A stretch of DNA of 18,419 nucleotides from Pseudomonadota bacterium. Lineage in GTDB: Bacteria > Myxococcota_A > Polyangia > Polyangiales > Polyangiaceae. The notes under the pieces are model-generated. The model was not told where the DNA came from and did not search any database. It saw only the letters and a program-made list of their open reading frames with translations. The position numbers were made by a program, and so were the translations under genes. This document shows, in pieces, positions 1 to 5,913 of the stretch. Positions within the stretch are counted from its first letter, which is position 1. The number at the start of each line of letters is the position of its first letter. The stretch is taken from NCBI GenBank assembly GCA_023428245.1, contig JAEYYX010000088.1:1-18419 (forward strand), read 5' to 3'.

Positions 1-66
1 CTCGTGACCGCGATCCACGCCGCGCTCCGCGGAGCCGAAATCCCGCTCCCGCACGAGACCCGCTGA
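1..66 (+). CDS. C-terminal tail of an unidentified protein (5' end outside window)
   Basis: Frame 1 is open from the window edge to a TGA at 64-66 and encodes 21 residues that end in a short Pro/His-containing tail (EIPLPHETR). The Ala-rich helix-like stretch followed by a polar tail looks like a normal protein C-terminus, and the codons favour G/C at the third position like the neighbouring genes. The tail is too short to assign a family. It converges on the truncated lipoprotein gene ending at 84, leaving only 17 bp between the two stops. That it is coding is inferred from position and codon use only. Confidence 0.5.
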   Translation, partial: LVTAIHAALRGAEIPLPHETR

Positions 67-83
67 CCACTCCGCCGACCCGC

Positions 84-419
84 TCAGGTCCGCTCCTCGA
101 TCAAGACCGTGTCCGGCGAGGTGTTACAACTGGCTGGCAGCTTACACCAGCCTTCCCGGCAATCCGCCTTTACCTCTGCGTGGTTACAGTCTTCGAAGCC
201 AAGAGGCGGATGGTACTTCGGTTCAGGTCTAGAGAGGCCTCCACCGGATGCCACTGCCGATCCTCCGGGTGCATCTCCACCAGTCTCCGTAGTCCCACCC
301 AGGCTAGCCTCGCCCCCCGAAGAGTTGAAAGTTCCCCCGGAGCCGTCCATCGGTGCAGGCCTGGAACAAGATACGCCGAAGAGGACGGTGACGAACGAGC
401 GGAGGATGCGAATCTTCAT
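84..419 (-). pseudogene. Truncated FGE-like lipoprotein (unit 1 paralogue of the 744-1841 gene)
   Basis: This 111-residue product starts with a lipoprotein signal (MKIRILRSFVTVLFGVSC, lipobox cysteine at residue 18) and continues with a Gly/Ser-rich linker. It then has a Cys-containing segment (YHPPLGFEDC...HAEVKADC...GWCKLPASC) that aligns closely with residues about 69-99 of the lipoprotein encoded at 744-1841. After PASC the similarity stops and the protein ends 13 residues later (NTSPDTVLIEERT), so nearly the whole SUMF1/FGE domain is missing. I chose the ATG at 417-419 because it begins the signal peptide; a longer upstream frame exists but is Arg-rich and not protein-like. The start overlaps the stop of the small ORF at 416-631 as ATGA, and no Shine-Dalgarno is visible. 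It is most likely a 3'-truncated gene, though a short secreted lipoprotein could still be made. Confidence 0.7.
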
Positions 420-631
420 TGGAGTGGTGTCGTGTTGTCGCTCACGCCATGTGTGTCGCCGGCGTCGCCAATGCGACCCACCCGCGGATCGTCGACCCCA
501 TACCTCCTCTGCGCTCCGCTCAAGATCCCGCCGTGCTCCTTTTCGCCGTCTCCGCTTCCGAGGACGCCGTCGAGCCAGGCGATGGGGCGATGTGGTAGCC
601 CCCTCCCGGCGCTTGTCCTCGGCGTCCCCAT
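416..631 (-). CDS. Small unknown protein, shortened copy, coupled to the truncated lipoprotein
   Basis: This 71-codon frame is the shortened paralogue of the ORF at 1838-2251. Both share the N-terminal MGTPRTSAGRGLP stretch and the central PIAWLDGVLGSGDGEKEHGG...SGAQRRYG block, while the tails are diverged but related (HGVSDNTTPLQ versus HGVSDDTSP). Relative to the other copy it lacks 204 bp (68 codons), an in-frame loss. Its stop codon overlaps the lipoprotein ATG as ATGA, exactly as in the other copy, which argues for translation and coupling. I do not recognise the family. The start is uncertain: a GAGG sits only one base before the ATG, which is too close for a normal ribosome site. The shared frame could also be a by-product of recent DNA duplication. 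Confidence 0.4.
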   Translation of the reverse strand: MGTPRTSAGRGLPHRPIAWLDGVLGSGDGEKEHGGILSGAQRRYGVDDPRVGRIGDAGDTHGVSDNTTPLQ

Positions 632-736
632 TCCTCAAAAGTAGCACATGGTGAGTCGCGGCGCCTGCGGAAAGCGCCGCCTCCCCCTGATGCGTGCTCG
701 CCTGCCTTCGGCAAGCTGCGCGCGCAAGGGGGAGGA
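592..736 (-). repeat. Leader repeat, copy 1 (pairs with 2212-2356)
   Basis: This segment matches 2212-2356 with only four differences over about 144 bp (positions 659, 660, 661 and 702 against their counterparts). On the minus strand it lies just after the stop of the 744-1841 gene and just before the small ORF of unit 1, so it occupies the same leader position in both units. It contains the hairpin at 681-734. The match continues as a second block, 496-587 against 1912-2003, with one mismatch, after a 204-bp length difference. The neighbouring lipoprotein coding sequences are clearly more diverged than this leader. Confidence 0.9.
681..734 (-). terminator. Long imperfect hairpin in leader copy 1 (terminator or leader RNA structure)
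   Basis: CTCCCCCT (681-688) is complementary to AGGGGGAG (727-734). Inside, GCGTGC can pair imperfectly with GCGCGC, and GCC-TTCG-GGC-like bases close the apex (CTGCCTTCGGCAA). It lies 10-63 bp past the stop codon of the minus-strand lipoprotein gene (744), where a terminator would sit. There is no T-run on the minus strand after the stem, and the same hairpin stands upstream of the intact unit (2301-2354). A structured leader is therefore equally possible. Confidence 0.5.
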
Positions 737-743
737 AACAAAC

Positions 744-1841
744 TCACTCTTGCTCAGGATTGGGATCGAGGGTGCGGACGAGGCGGAAGCCGCCTTGATT
801 GCCCCGGGCGTCCCAGGGGGCTGAGAGGAGGCCCGCTGGACGGGCGATGGAGTTCTTGTCGTCATATTGTGGGGAGAATCTGAGCCGTTCAGCGCCCCAT
901 TCTACTTTCCCGCCGGGATTCATCCCGCCCTCGCTTGACGAGAAGTGCTGTTGATCGTTGTTCCACTCCCCCAGGTTTCCGATCATGTCGTAGAGTCCGA
1001 ATCCGTTTGGCAAGAGCTCTCCGCCGGGATGGGCCCTGCCTCCCGAGTTCCCACAATACCATCCGATGAGCTCTAGTGCGGGATCGATGTTGCAAATCGT
1101 GATGTCCTGAAAGGGGGTAATGTCTCCCGAGTAGAACGTCGATATCGTGCCAGCCCGGGCGGCGTACTCTGCCTCCGCGCGGGTTGGGAGGCGATACCCT
1201 TCACACTCGTACACTTTCTTGTCCGGGTCTTGAACGCCGGTACATGTGAGGTCCTTTCCCAATGTTCCTGTGCAACCCATAGGTGCATAACATGCGGGAA
1301 GTCCTTTTTGTGCCGAGAGCAAGTTGGCTGCATGAATGGCCTCCCACCAGGAAACCATTGCGACCGGACAGTCGGGAAGCGTGCAGTTCTCGGGGCCCGG
1401 AGCTGGTGTCGTTGTGATGGACTCCCACTCCGCCCGTGTGAGCTCCCTCTGCTGGATTTCGATTCGATGGGTCAGGGTCACAGCCACTTGGGTCTCGGTA
1501 CTTCTTCCGCGTCGCCATTCATCCTCGGGAGAACCCATGACAAAGCAGCTCGGCGGGAGCCTACACCAGCCGTTCTGGCAATCTGCTTTTACTTCGGCGT
1601 GCTTGCAGTCTTCGAAGCCTTGCGGCGGATGATATCTCGGCTGTGGCAGGGAACCCGACCCCCCATCTTGGCCACCTGTCGACGAGGCTCCCGCAACGAC
1701 TCCATTATCCGGCGACTTGCCGCCGCTCGAGTTGCTCCCGCCGACAGACGTTTCTGCTCCCCCTCTACCTTCTGGCTCTCCCGATCTTGAACACGCAAGA
1801 AGCAGGAGAGCGACTGCGGCGCCAACAACGCGGACTCTCAT
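744..1841 (-). CDS. SUMF1/FGE-sulfatase-like domain lipoprotein, probably non-catalytic
   Basis: This 365-residue protein begins with a lipoprotein signal (lipobox LLAC, Cys17), followed by a Gly/Ser linker to about residue 65 and a formylglycine-generating-enzyme-like (SUMF1/FGE-sulfatase) domain to the end. Visible family motifs are CFVMGSPEDE, the VSWWEAI segment, GYRLPTRAEAEYAARAG, GLYDMIGNLGEWNND and the C-terminal GGFRLVRTL. True FGEs carry a catalytic cysteine pair near the C-terminus; here the corresponding stretch (SAPWDARGNQGGFRLV) has none, so I infer a binding or structural role rather than Cys oxidation. Several extra cysteines in the first half (NCTLPDC, PACYAPMGC, DLTC, YEC) may form disulfides in an exported protein. 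The start overlaps the upstream ORF's stop as ATGA, and no separate ribosome site is visible, which suggests translational coupling. A decayed relative lies on each side. Confidence 0.85.
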   Translation of the reverse strand: MRVRVVGAAVALLLLACSRSGEPEGRGGAETSVGGSNSSGGKSPDNGVVAGASSTGGQDGGSGSLPQPRYHPPQGFEDCKHAEVKADCQNGWCRLPPSCFVMGSPEDEWRRGRSTETQVAVTLTHRIEIQQRELTRAEWESITTTPAPGPENCTLPDCPVAMVSWWEAIHAANLLSAQKGLPACYAPMGCTGTLGKDLTCTGVQDPDKKVYECEGYRLPTRAEAEYAARAGTISTFYSGDITPFQDITICNIDPALELIGWYCGNSGGRAHPGGELLPNGFGLYDMIGNLGEWNNDQQHFSSSEGGMNPGGKVEWGAERLRFSPQYDDKNSIARPAGLLSAPWDARGNQGGFRLVRTLDPNPEQE

Positions 1842-2251
1842 GGACTTGTGTCGTCACTCACACCGTGAAGGTTTCCGGCTTCCAAGACCAGGTTTGTTCT
1901 CGGGTCCAGCGCCCCATACCTCCTCTGCGCTCCGCTCAAGATCCCGCCGTGCTCCTTTTCGCCGTCTCCGCTTCCGAGGACTCCGTCGAGCCAGGCGATG
2001 GGGAGACCGTACTCGAGGATTTCCTTACCCGCGCTATTGAATCCGGTAACGATCGCACACTTCATTGTGATGTCTTCAGGGCGGCAGGCCGCACGGTGCA
2101 AGGCCATGAGCTCAGTGAAGCCGAGCTGTCGATTCACATCGAACAAGAACGTCATCCAATCCATCTCTGTGCCCATAGTGGCTTTCTGAATGGGCTCAGA
2201 GGATGAGTCTCGTGGTAGCCCCCTCCCGGCGCTTGTCCTCGGCGTCCCCAT
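1838..2251 (-). CDS. Small unknown protein, translationally coupled to the FGE-like lipoprotein
   Basis: This 137-codon frame ends in ATGA, which overlaps the ATG of the lipoprotein gene. The same arrangement occurs in the shortened copy at 416-631. The central part (residues about 30-110) has a protein-like composition, including DWMTFLFDVNRQLGFTELMA, EDITMKCAIVTGFNSAGKEI and PIAWLDGVLGSGDGEKEHGG. It has no signal peptide or membrane segment, so the product would be cytoplasmic. I do not recognise a family. The first 13 codons (MGTPRTSAGRGLP) fall in the highly conserved leader and may not be translated. An internal start at MGTEMDW (codon 26) or later is possible, but none has a convincing Shine-Dalgarno. 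It could also be a fragment of a once larger gene. Confidence 0.45.
   Translation of the reverse strand: MGTPRTSAGRGLPRDSSSEPIQKATMGTEMDWMTFLFDVNRQLGFTELMALHRAACRPEDITMKCAIVTGFNSAGKEILEYGLPIAWLDGVLGSGDGEKEHGGILSGAQRRYGALDPRTNLVLEAGNLHGVSDDTSP
1912..2003 (-). repeat. Second block of the unit repeat (matches 496-587)
   Basis: These 92 bp match 496-587 with one mismatch (at 566 against 1982). The block encodes the PIAWLDGVLGSGDGEKEHGG core of the small ORF in both units. Downstream of 1911 on the minus-strand reading, identity to unit 1 falls sharply, so the near-identical part ends within the small ORF. Between this block and the leader repeat, the longer copy has 208 bp (2004-2211) where the shorter one has 4 bp. 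Confidence 0.9.
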
Positions 2252-2356
2252 TCCTCAAAAGTAGCACATGGTGAGTCGTATCGCCTGCGGAAAGCGCCGC
2301 CTCCCCCTGATGCGTGCTCGCTTGCCTTCGGCAAGCTGCGCGCGCAAGGGGGAGGG
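2212..2356 (-). repeat. Leader repeat, copy 2 (pairs with 592-736), includes hairpin 2301-2354
   Basis: This is the near-identical partner of 592-736, upstream of the intact small ORF/lipoprotein unit. The hairpin is preserved at 2301-2354, with CTCCCCCT pairing to AGGGGGAG. On its upstream side (minus strand) it follows the decayed FGE fragment ending at 2433 after 76 bp. The position in front of each unit suggests a shared promoter or 5' leader. No clear -35/-10 pair was found by eye. Confidence 0.9.
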
Positions 2357-2432
2357 AAAGAGAGGGACAGGTGTTACGAAGAACAGGACGTTGAAGCGAG
2401 CGCGAAACCCGTCATAGCCTCACGAGGAGGGG

Positions 2433-2510
2433 CTACTCTTGTGATGGAGTTGGGTCCAACGTACGGACGAGGCGGAAGCCGAGTTGGTTGCGACCTAGAT
2501 ACCGTAGGTT
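2433..2510 (-). pseudogene. C-terminal remnant of a third FGE-like gene
   Basis: Read on the minus strand, this stretch encodes NLRYLGRNQLGFRLVRTL followed by DPTPSQE and a TAG stop (2433-2435). It aligns with the end of the intact lipoprotein (ARGNQGGFRLVRTL, DPNPEQE), including the GFRLVRTL signature of the SUMF1/FGE fold. Upstream in the same frame the sequence stays open to at least 2579 but becomes Pro/Arg/Glu-rich with no further FGE motif, so only the last roughly 25 residues survive. Together with the kinase fragment just upstream, it is best read as what is left of one larger gene after an internal deletion. Confidence 0.75.
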
Positions 2511-2584
2511 TCGCCGAGGTTCGGGTTCCGGAGGCTCTGACCGAGCGGGCTCTCGAGGTGGAATGCTTCGAGGGCATGAGGACT

Positions 2585-2767
2585 TTAAAGGGCCTCCGGG
2601 TGCGGGAACTTCAGCGCGAATTCGCGCGGAGGACCGGTGCGCCGTTTGGCGCGCATGACGGTCGCCATCCCTCGGCGCCCGAGCGCCTCGAGCACCTCGA
2701 ACACCTCGAGCGCCTCATAGTTTCCCCACGTGAGGTGACCCTGGGCTTCGTCTTTGGCCGGGCGCAC
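2585..2767 (-). pseudogene. N-lobe remnant of a Ser/Thr protein kinase
   Basis: The 60-codon frame contains FEVLEALGRRGMATVMRAKR followed by REFALKFPHPEAL. This matches the start of bacterial Hanks-type kinases: the glycine loop LGxGGMATVxxA, here with Arg in place of one Gly, and the VALKvxHP lysine motif, here FALKFPHP. A TAA at 2585-2587 ends it immediately after this motif, so the rest of the kinase domain is absent. The downstream FGE tail at 2433 suggests the parent was a kinase-FGE fusion, an architecture known in bacteria, with most of the middle deleted. No functional product is expected. Confidence 0.65.
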
Positions 2768-2951
2768 GCCTGGAGGCTTGCGAACGGTGTGCGTGGTACT
2801 CCGTTGATTTGTCCTGCAAACCTCGTTTGGATCGTCGTCCAGTCAGCCGAATCGACAAGTCATTTGTACCTGCACCGACTTGGCTCGTTTTCCAAAATCT
2901 CCCATCACTGCGACATTACGAGCGTGGCCCTTTTCGTGTAAATCGTTCGGT

Positions 2952-4358
2952 GTGCCAGAAAAGGGGTCATCACCAAACAATTGGGCCGTTCTCGTCCTGG
3001 ACGACGAGGCACCGGTCGGGAGGCTGATCGGGAGGTTCCTGGGAGAAGCGGGGATCGAGACCCAGCATGCCACGAGCGTCGAGGAAGGCCTCGAGCAGAT
3101 GGAGAGGAGGCTGCCGGGGATGGTCCTGGTCGATCTCAACATGCCCGAGCGTGATGGCTTTGAGTTCTTGGAGATCGCGCGGAAACAGCGCCCAGAGCTC
3201 CCCGTAGTCGTCATGACAGCTCAGGGGAGCGTCGAGGCGGCGGTCACGGCGATGAAGCGGGGGGCCTTCGACTTCCTCAGCAAACCCTTTGAGTCGTCGG
3301 AGGTCGTCGTCGCCGCTTGCCGGCGAGCCCTCGCTCACCACGACCTCCTCAAGCAAAATCGGGACCTCAAGGACCGCCTATCGAGCGAGTCAGGGCAGAC
3401 GATCGTCGGCAGCACACCGGTGATGACAGTGCTCCGGCGCATGATCTCGGCCGTCGCGCCCACGGACGCAACAGTCCTCGTCATCGGTGAGACGGGCACG
3501 GGCAAGGAGCTCGTCGCCCGAGACCTGCATGCCCAGTCCAACCGCAGCCAAGGCCCGTTTCTGGCCATCAATTGCGGCGCTTTGAGCGAGAGCCTCCTCG
3601 AAAGTGAGCTTTTCGGGCACGTTCGTGGCGCCTTCACCGGCGCGACAACCTCTCGCCGGGGGATCTTCGAGTCAGCCTCCGGTGGCACCCTGTTTCTCGA
3701 CGAAGTGGGCGAGCTGACACTCTCGACCCAGACGCGCCTTCTGCGCGTGCTCCAGGAAGGCGAGATCCGACCCGTCGGCTCTGAGACGAATCGTCCCGTC
3801 GACGTTCGAGTGATCGCCGCCACGCACCGGGACCTCGAACAGGAGGTCAGTCAGGGGCGCTTCCGGGAGGACCTCTACTACCGCCTGAACGTGTTCCACC
3901 TCCGCATCCCGCCGCTCCGGGAGCGGCTCGCGGATGTTCCGCTGCTCACGGCACACTTCCTAAACAAACTGTCGCGCAAGCAAGGCCGAACGCCCCCGTC
4001 CATCGAGCCAGCCGCTCTCGAATGGCTCATGAAACAACCCTGGCGTGGCAACCTGCGGCAGCTCGAGAACTCGATTGAACGAGCGCTCATTTTGGCGGCT
4101 GACGAGGTCACCGTAGAGCTCTTCGAGACGATCGAAAACTGGATGCCTCCGAGCGGCGGCATGACCACGCCTCGCTCCGAGGTGACCGAACCGGCCGAGC
4201 CGGTGGAGCCTTTGCGCCTTGCGCGGCATGCCTTCGAGCGGCGCTATCTGGAGCGACTTTTGGCTGCAGCGGACGGGTCTCGGGCGGACGCTGCCCGTTT
4301 GGCACACCTTGATCCGTCGAATCTCCGGCGCCTCCTCAAGCGGCACCACCTCGAGTGA
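2952..4358 (+). CDS. NtrC-family sigma-54-dependent response regulator
   Basis: The 468-residue product has three parts. The receiver domain (about residues 12-130) has acidic pair D17/D18, phosphoacceptor D61 in VDLNMP, T89 in VMTAQ and K111 in SKPF. The AAA+ domain (about 148-390) has Walker A GETGTGKE at 179-186, the sigma-54 contact loop GAFTGA at 226-231, Walker B LFLDE at 247-251 and REDLYYRLNV. The C-terminal Fis-type helix-turn-helix ends DGSRADAARLAHLDPSNLRR. All key residues are present, so it should be an active phosphorylation-dependent enhancer-binding activator. I use the GTG at 2952, 10 codons before the receiver; an in-frame TTG at 2880 would add 24 unconserved residues, and neither start has a strong ribosome site. 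It is convergent with, and overlaps by 23 bp, the histidine kinase gene ending at 4336, its likely but unproven partner. Confidence 0.93.
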   Translation: MPEKGSSPNNWAVLVLDDEAPVGRLIGRFLGEAGIETQHATSVEEGLEQMERRLPGMVLVDLNMPERDGFEFLEIARKQRPELPVVVMTAQGSVEAAVTAMKRGAFDFLSKPFESSEVVVAACRRALAHHDLLKQNRDLKDRLSSESGQTIVGSTPVMTVLRRMISAVAPTDATVLVIGETGTGKELVARDLHAQSNRSQGPFLAINCGALSESLLESELFGHVRGAFTGATTSRRGIFESASGGTLFLDEVGELTLSTQTRLLRVLQEGEIRPVGSETNRPVDVRVIAATHRDLEQEVSQGRFREDLYYRLNVFHLRIPPLRERLADVPLLTAHFLNKLSRKQGRTPPSIEPAALEWLMKQPWRGNLRQLENSIERALILAADEVTVELFETIENWMPPSGGMTTPRSEVTEPAEPVEPLRLARHAFERRYLERLLAAADGSRADAARLAHLDPSNLRRLLKRHHLE

Positions 4359-5523
4359 CGGAGCGCCCGGGCCGCTCCCGGTCCAGAGGAGCGGCTTTCA
4401 TTCTCGTCTCGGATATGAGCTGAGGTCGACGGGTCAAGAGCTGACACACGTCCTGAGCGAGGGTCTTGGCGTCGAAGGGCTTGAGGATGATCCGGTCCGC
4501 TTCGACATCCGTGCAGGCGGGCGAGTTCGTCAGGACGAGAATTGGGGTGGCCGGATACTCGTGGCGAATTTGCTCGATCAGCTCCCCCGCGGGCATCCAG
4601 GTGAGGTCGGAGTCGAGGATGACAGCGTCGATTGCCGACTGGAAACGAGCCAAGACGAGGAGGGCGTCCCCGGCGCCCGCGGCGACAAGGACCGTGTATC
4701 CTGCGCGCTTGAGTACATCGCGGAGAAGCGAGCACAAGGTCTCGTCCCGTTCGACGACGAGGATCGTGCCTTGTTGGTGAGAGGGAGGAGGCTCGCTGTG
4801 AGTCTGGAGGAAGGAGACGTCGGGCCCTCGGGCAAGAATCATTGAGAACTCGCTGCCAGCGCCGAGTTCGCTCCGAATCTCGAGGGTTCCTCCGTTCCTT
4901 TCGACGAACTCGCTGACCTGGGGCAAACCAAGGCCCGATCCGTGCTTTTTTGTCGTGAAGAATGGTTCACGAATGCGCTCCAAGTGTTCGGGGGAGATGC
5001 CGCTTCCGGTGTCTTTGACCGTGATGCGCACTCCTCCCGTCGACACACCGTGGCGCGGGCAGGGCTCAGCGATGATCTCGATCTTTCCTCGGTGCCCGAC
5101 CGCGTCTCGGGCGTTCAAGACGAGGTTCAAGAGGGCGCGCTGCAGGTGCTCGTAGTTCGACTGGACCGAGAGCTTTCCGTCGAAATGGATCTCGAGCTTC
5201 ACGTTGCTCGAAAGGCTCGGTGTCGCGAAATCGTCGATCTCGCGGAAGAGGCCTTCAATGGGCACAAGGGCCCATTCAGAGCTCGTTGGCCGGAGGAAGT
5301 CTGACCAGTTCGAGACGAGATGCATCGCGCGACGGACGGCGCTCCGGATCGAAGCGACGTCGTCGCGCGCGTTATCATCCAGGGCAGCATTGCGGGCGAG
5401 AAGTTCCGCGTGCCCGCCCATCAGCGTGAGCAGATTGCCGAAATCATGCAGCAGGCAGCTCGCGATTGTAGCGACCTCCGGTTGCGCATCGTGCCCCGGG
5501 TCCGTGTTCAGGCGTCGTGTCAT
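4336..5523 (-). CDS. Hybrid histidine kinase with C-terminal atypical receiver domain
   Basis: This 395-residue soluble kinase has no signal peptide, membrane segment or evident sensory domain. The phosphoacceptor H-box is LLHDFGNLL with H26. The HATPase region shows the N box (NLVLNARDAV), G1 (VKDTGSGIS), F box (EPFFTTKK) and G2 (GSGLGLPQV). A receiver domain follows (about 253-360) with phosphoacceptor D304 in VILD, T332 in VLTNS and K348 in LKPF. The usual Asp-Asp metal-binding pair is Glu-Arg here (VVERDE), so receiver phosphorylation may be impaired or altered. I chose the ATG at 5523, which has AAGGTAGGG directly upstream; an ATG 16 codons earlier has no such site. The gene is convergent and overlapping with the NtrC-type regulator. 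Lacking a sensor domain, it probably takes its signal from a partner protein or an upstream kinase. Confidence 0.92.
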   Translation of the reverse strand: MTRRLNTDPGHDAQPEVATIASCLLHDFGNLLTLMGGHAELLARNAALDDNARDDVASIRSAVRRAMHLVSNWSDFLRPTSSEWALVPIEGLFREIDDFATPSLSSNVKLEIHFDGKLSVQSNYEHLQRALLNLVLNARDAVGHRGKIEIIAEPCPRHGVSTGGVRITVKDTGSGISPEHLERIREPFFTTKKHGSGLGLPQVSEFVERNGGTLEIRSELGAGSEFSMILARGPDVSFLQTHSEPPPSHQQGTILVVERDETLCSLLRDVLKRAGYTVLVAAGAGDALLVLARFQSAIDAVILDSDLTWMPAGELIEQIRHEYPATPILVLTNSPACTDVEADRIILKPFDAKTLAQDVCQLLTRRPQLISETRMKAAPLDRERPGRSVTRGGAA

Positions 5524-5643
5524 CCCTACCTTCCCTTTCGTGCCCCAGCACCGCGCGCGGAGGCGCGGCAAACATGAACTACGGACGCTACGCGGAAAGC
5601 TTTTGAGAGAAAGTTCATAATAGTGACAAACAATCTGTTGACG

Positions 5644-5913
5644 TCACCCGCGCGTGCGGTGCGTGGGGCCGACGCCAATGATCAGACAGATCGCGCCCCC
5701 GATGATGAGCTTCGCGCGATTCTTCGTCCGAGGTGTCGCCGGAAGCGTGGGACGGATCGCACCCTCCAGACGCTCGTCGGACTCGCGCACCTCGTCCGCC
5801 GTGGCGCAGTCGTGGGGCCTGGGCACGAGGGAGGAGGAGCTCGGCGCTTTCGGTTCAGGTTCAGCCTCGCTTTCGCGCCGGAACTCGGTCTCGTGGCCTG
5901 CGGCGTCGGTCAC
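5644..5913 (-). CDS. Possible small protein with C-terminal hydrophobic anchor
   Basis: This 89-codon frame with a GTG start has an acidic, Ser/Glu/Pro-rich N-terminal part and a C-terminal hydrophobic stretch (KLIIGGAICLIIGVG) preceded by a basic TPRTKNRAK segment, as in a tail-anchored membrane protein. It is the most protein-like of several overlapping frames between the histidine kinase and pseudokinase genes. The ribosome site is weak (GGGG about 6 bp upstream) and the hydrophobic run is short for a membrane span. No family is recognised. It may be spurious. Confidence 0.3.
   Translation of the reverse strand: MTDAAGHETEFRRESEAEPEPKAPSSSSLVPRPHDCATADEVRESDERLEGAIRPTLPATPRTKNRAKLIIGGAICLIIGVGPTHRTRG

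Noticed and set aside
109..654. Plus-strand open frames across the truncated lipoprotein region
   Set aside because: They are antisense to the lipoprotein and small ORF, are Arg/Ser/Pro-rich, and show no motif. The minus-strand frames have a signal peptide and a paralogue.
84..2767. Insertion sequence or transposon as cause of the duplicated units
   Set aside because: No transposase, terminal inverted repeats or target duplications were seen; homologous recombination between tandem copies explains the pattern.
2441..2941. Plus-strand 166-codon frame
   Set aside because: It is antisense to the kinase and FGE remnants and runs into the regulator's upstream region. It has no ribosome site or recognisable domain.
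5595..5640. AT-rich patch with TATTAT upstream of the histidine kinase as a promoter
   Set aside because: No acceptable -35 box lies at a normal distance on the minus strand, so it was not listed as a promoter.
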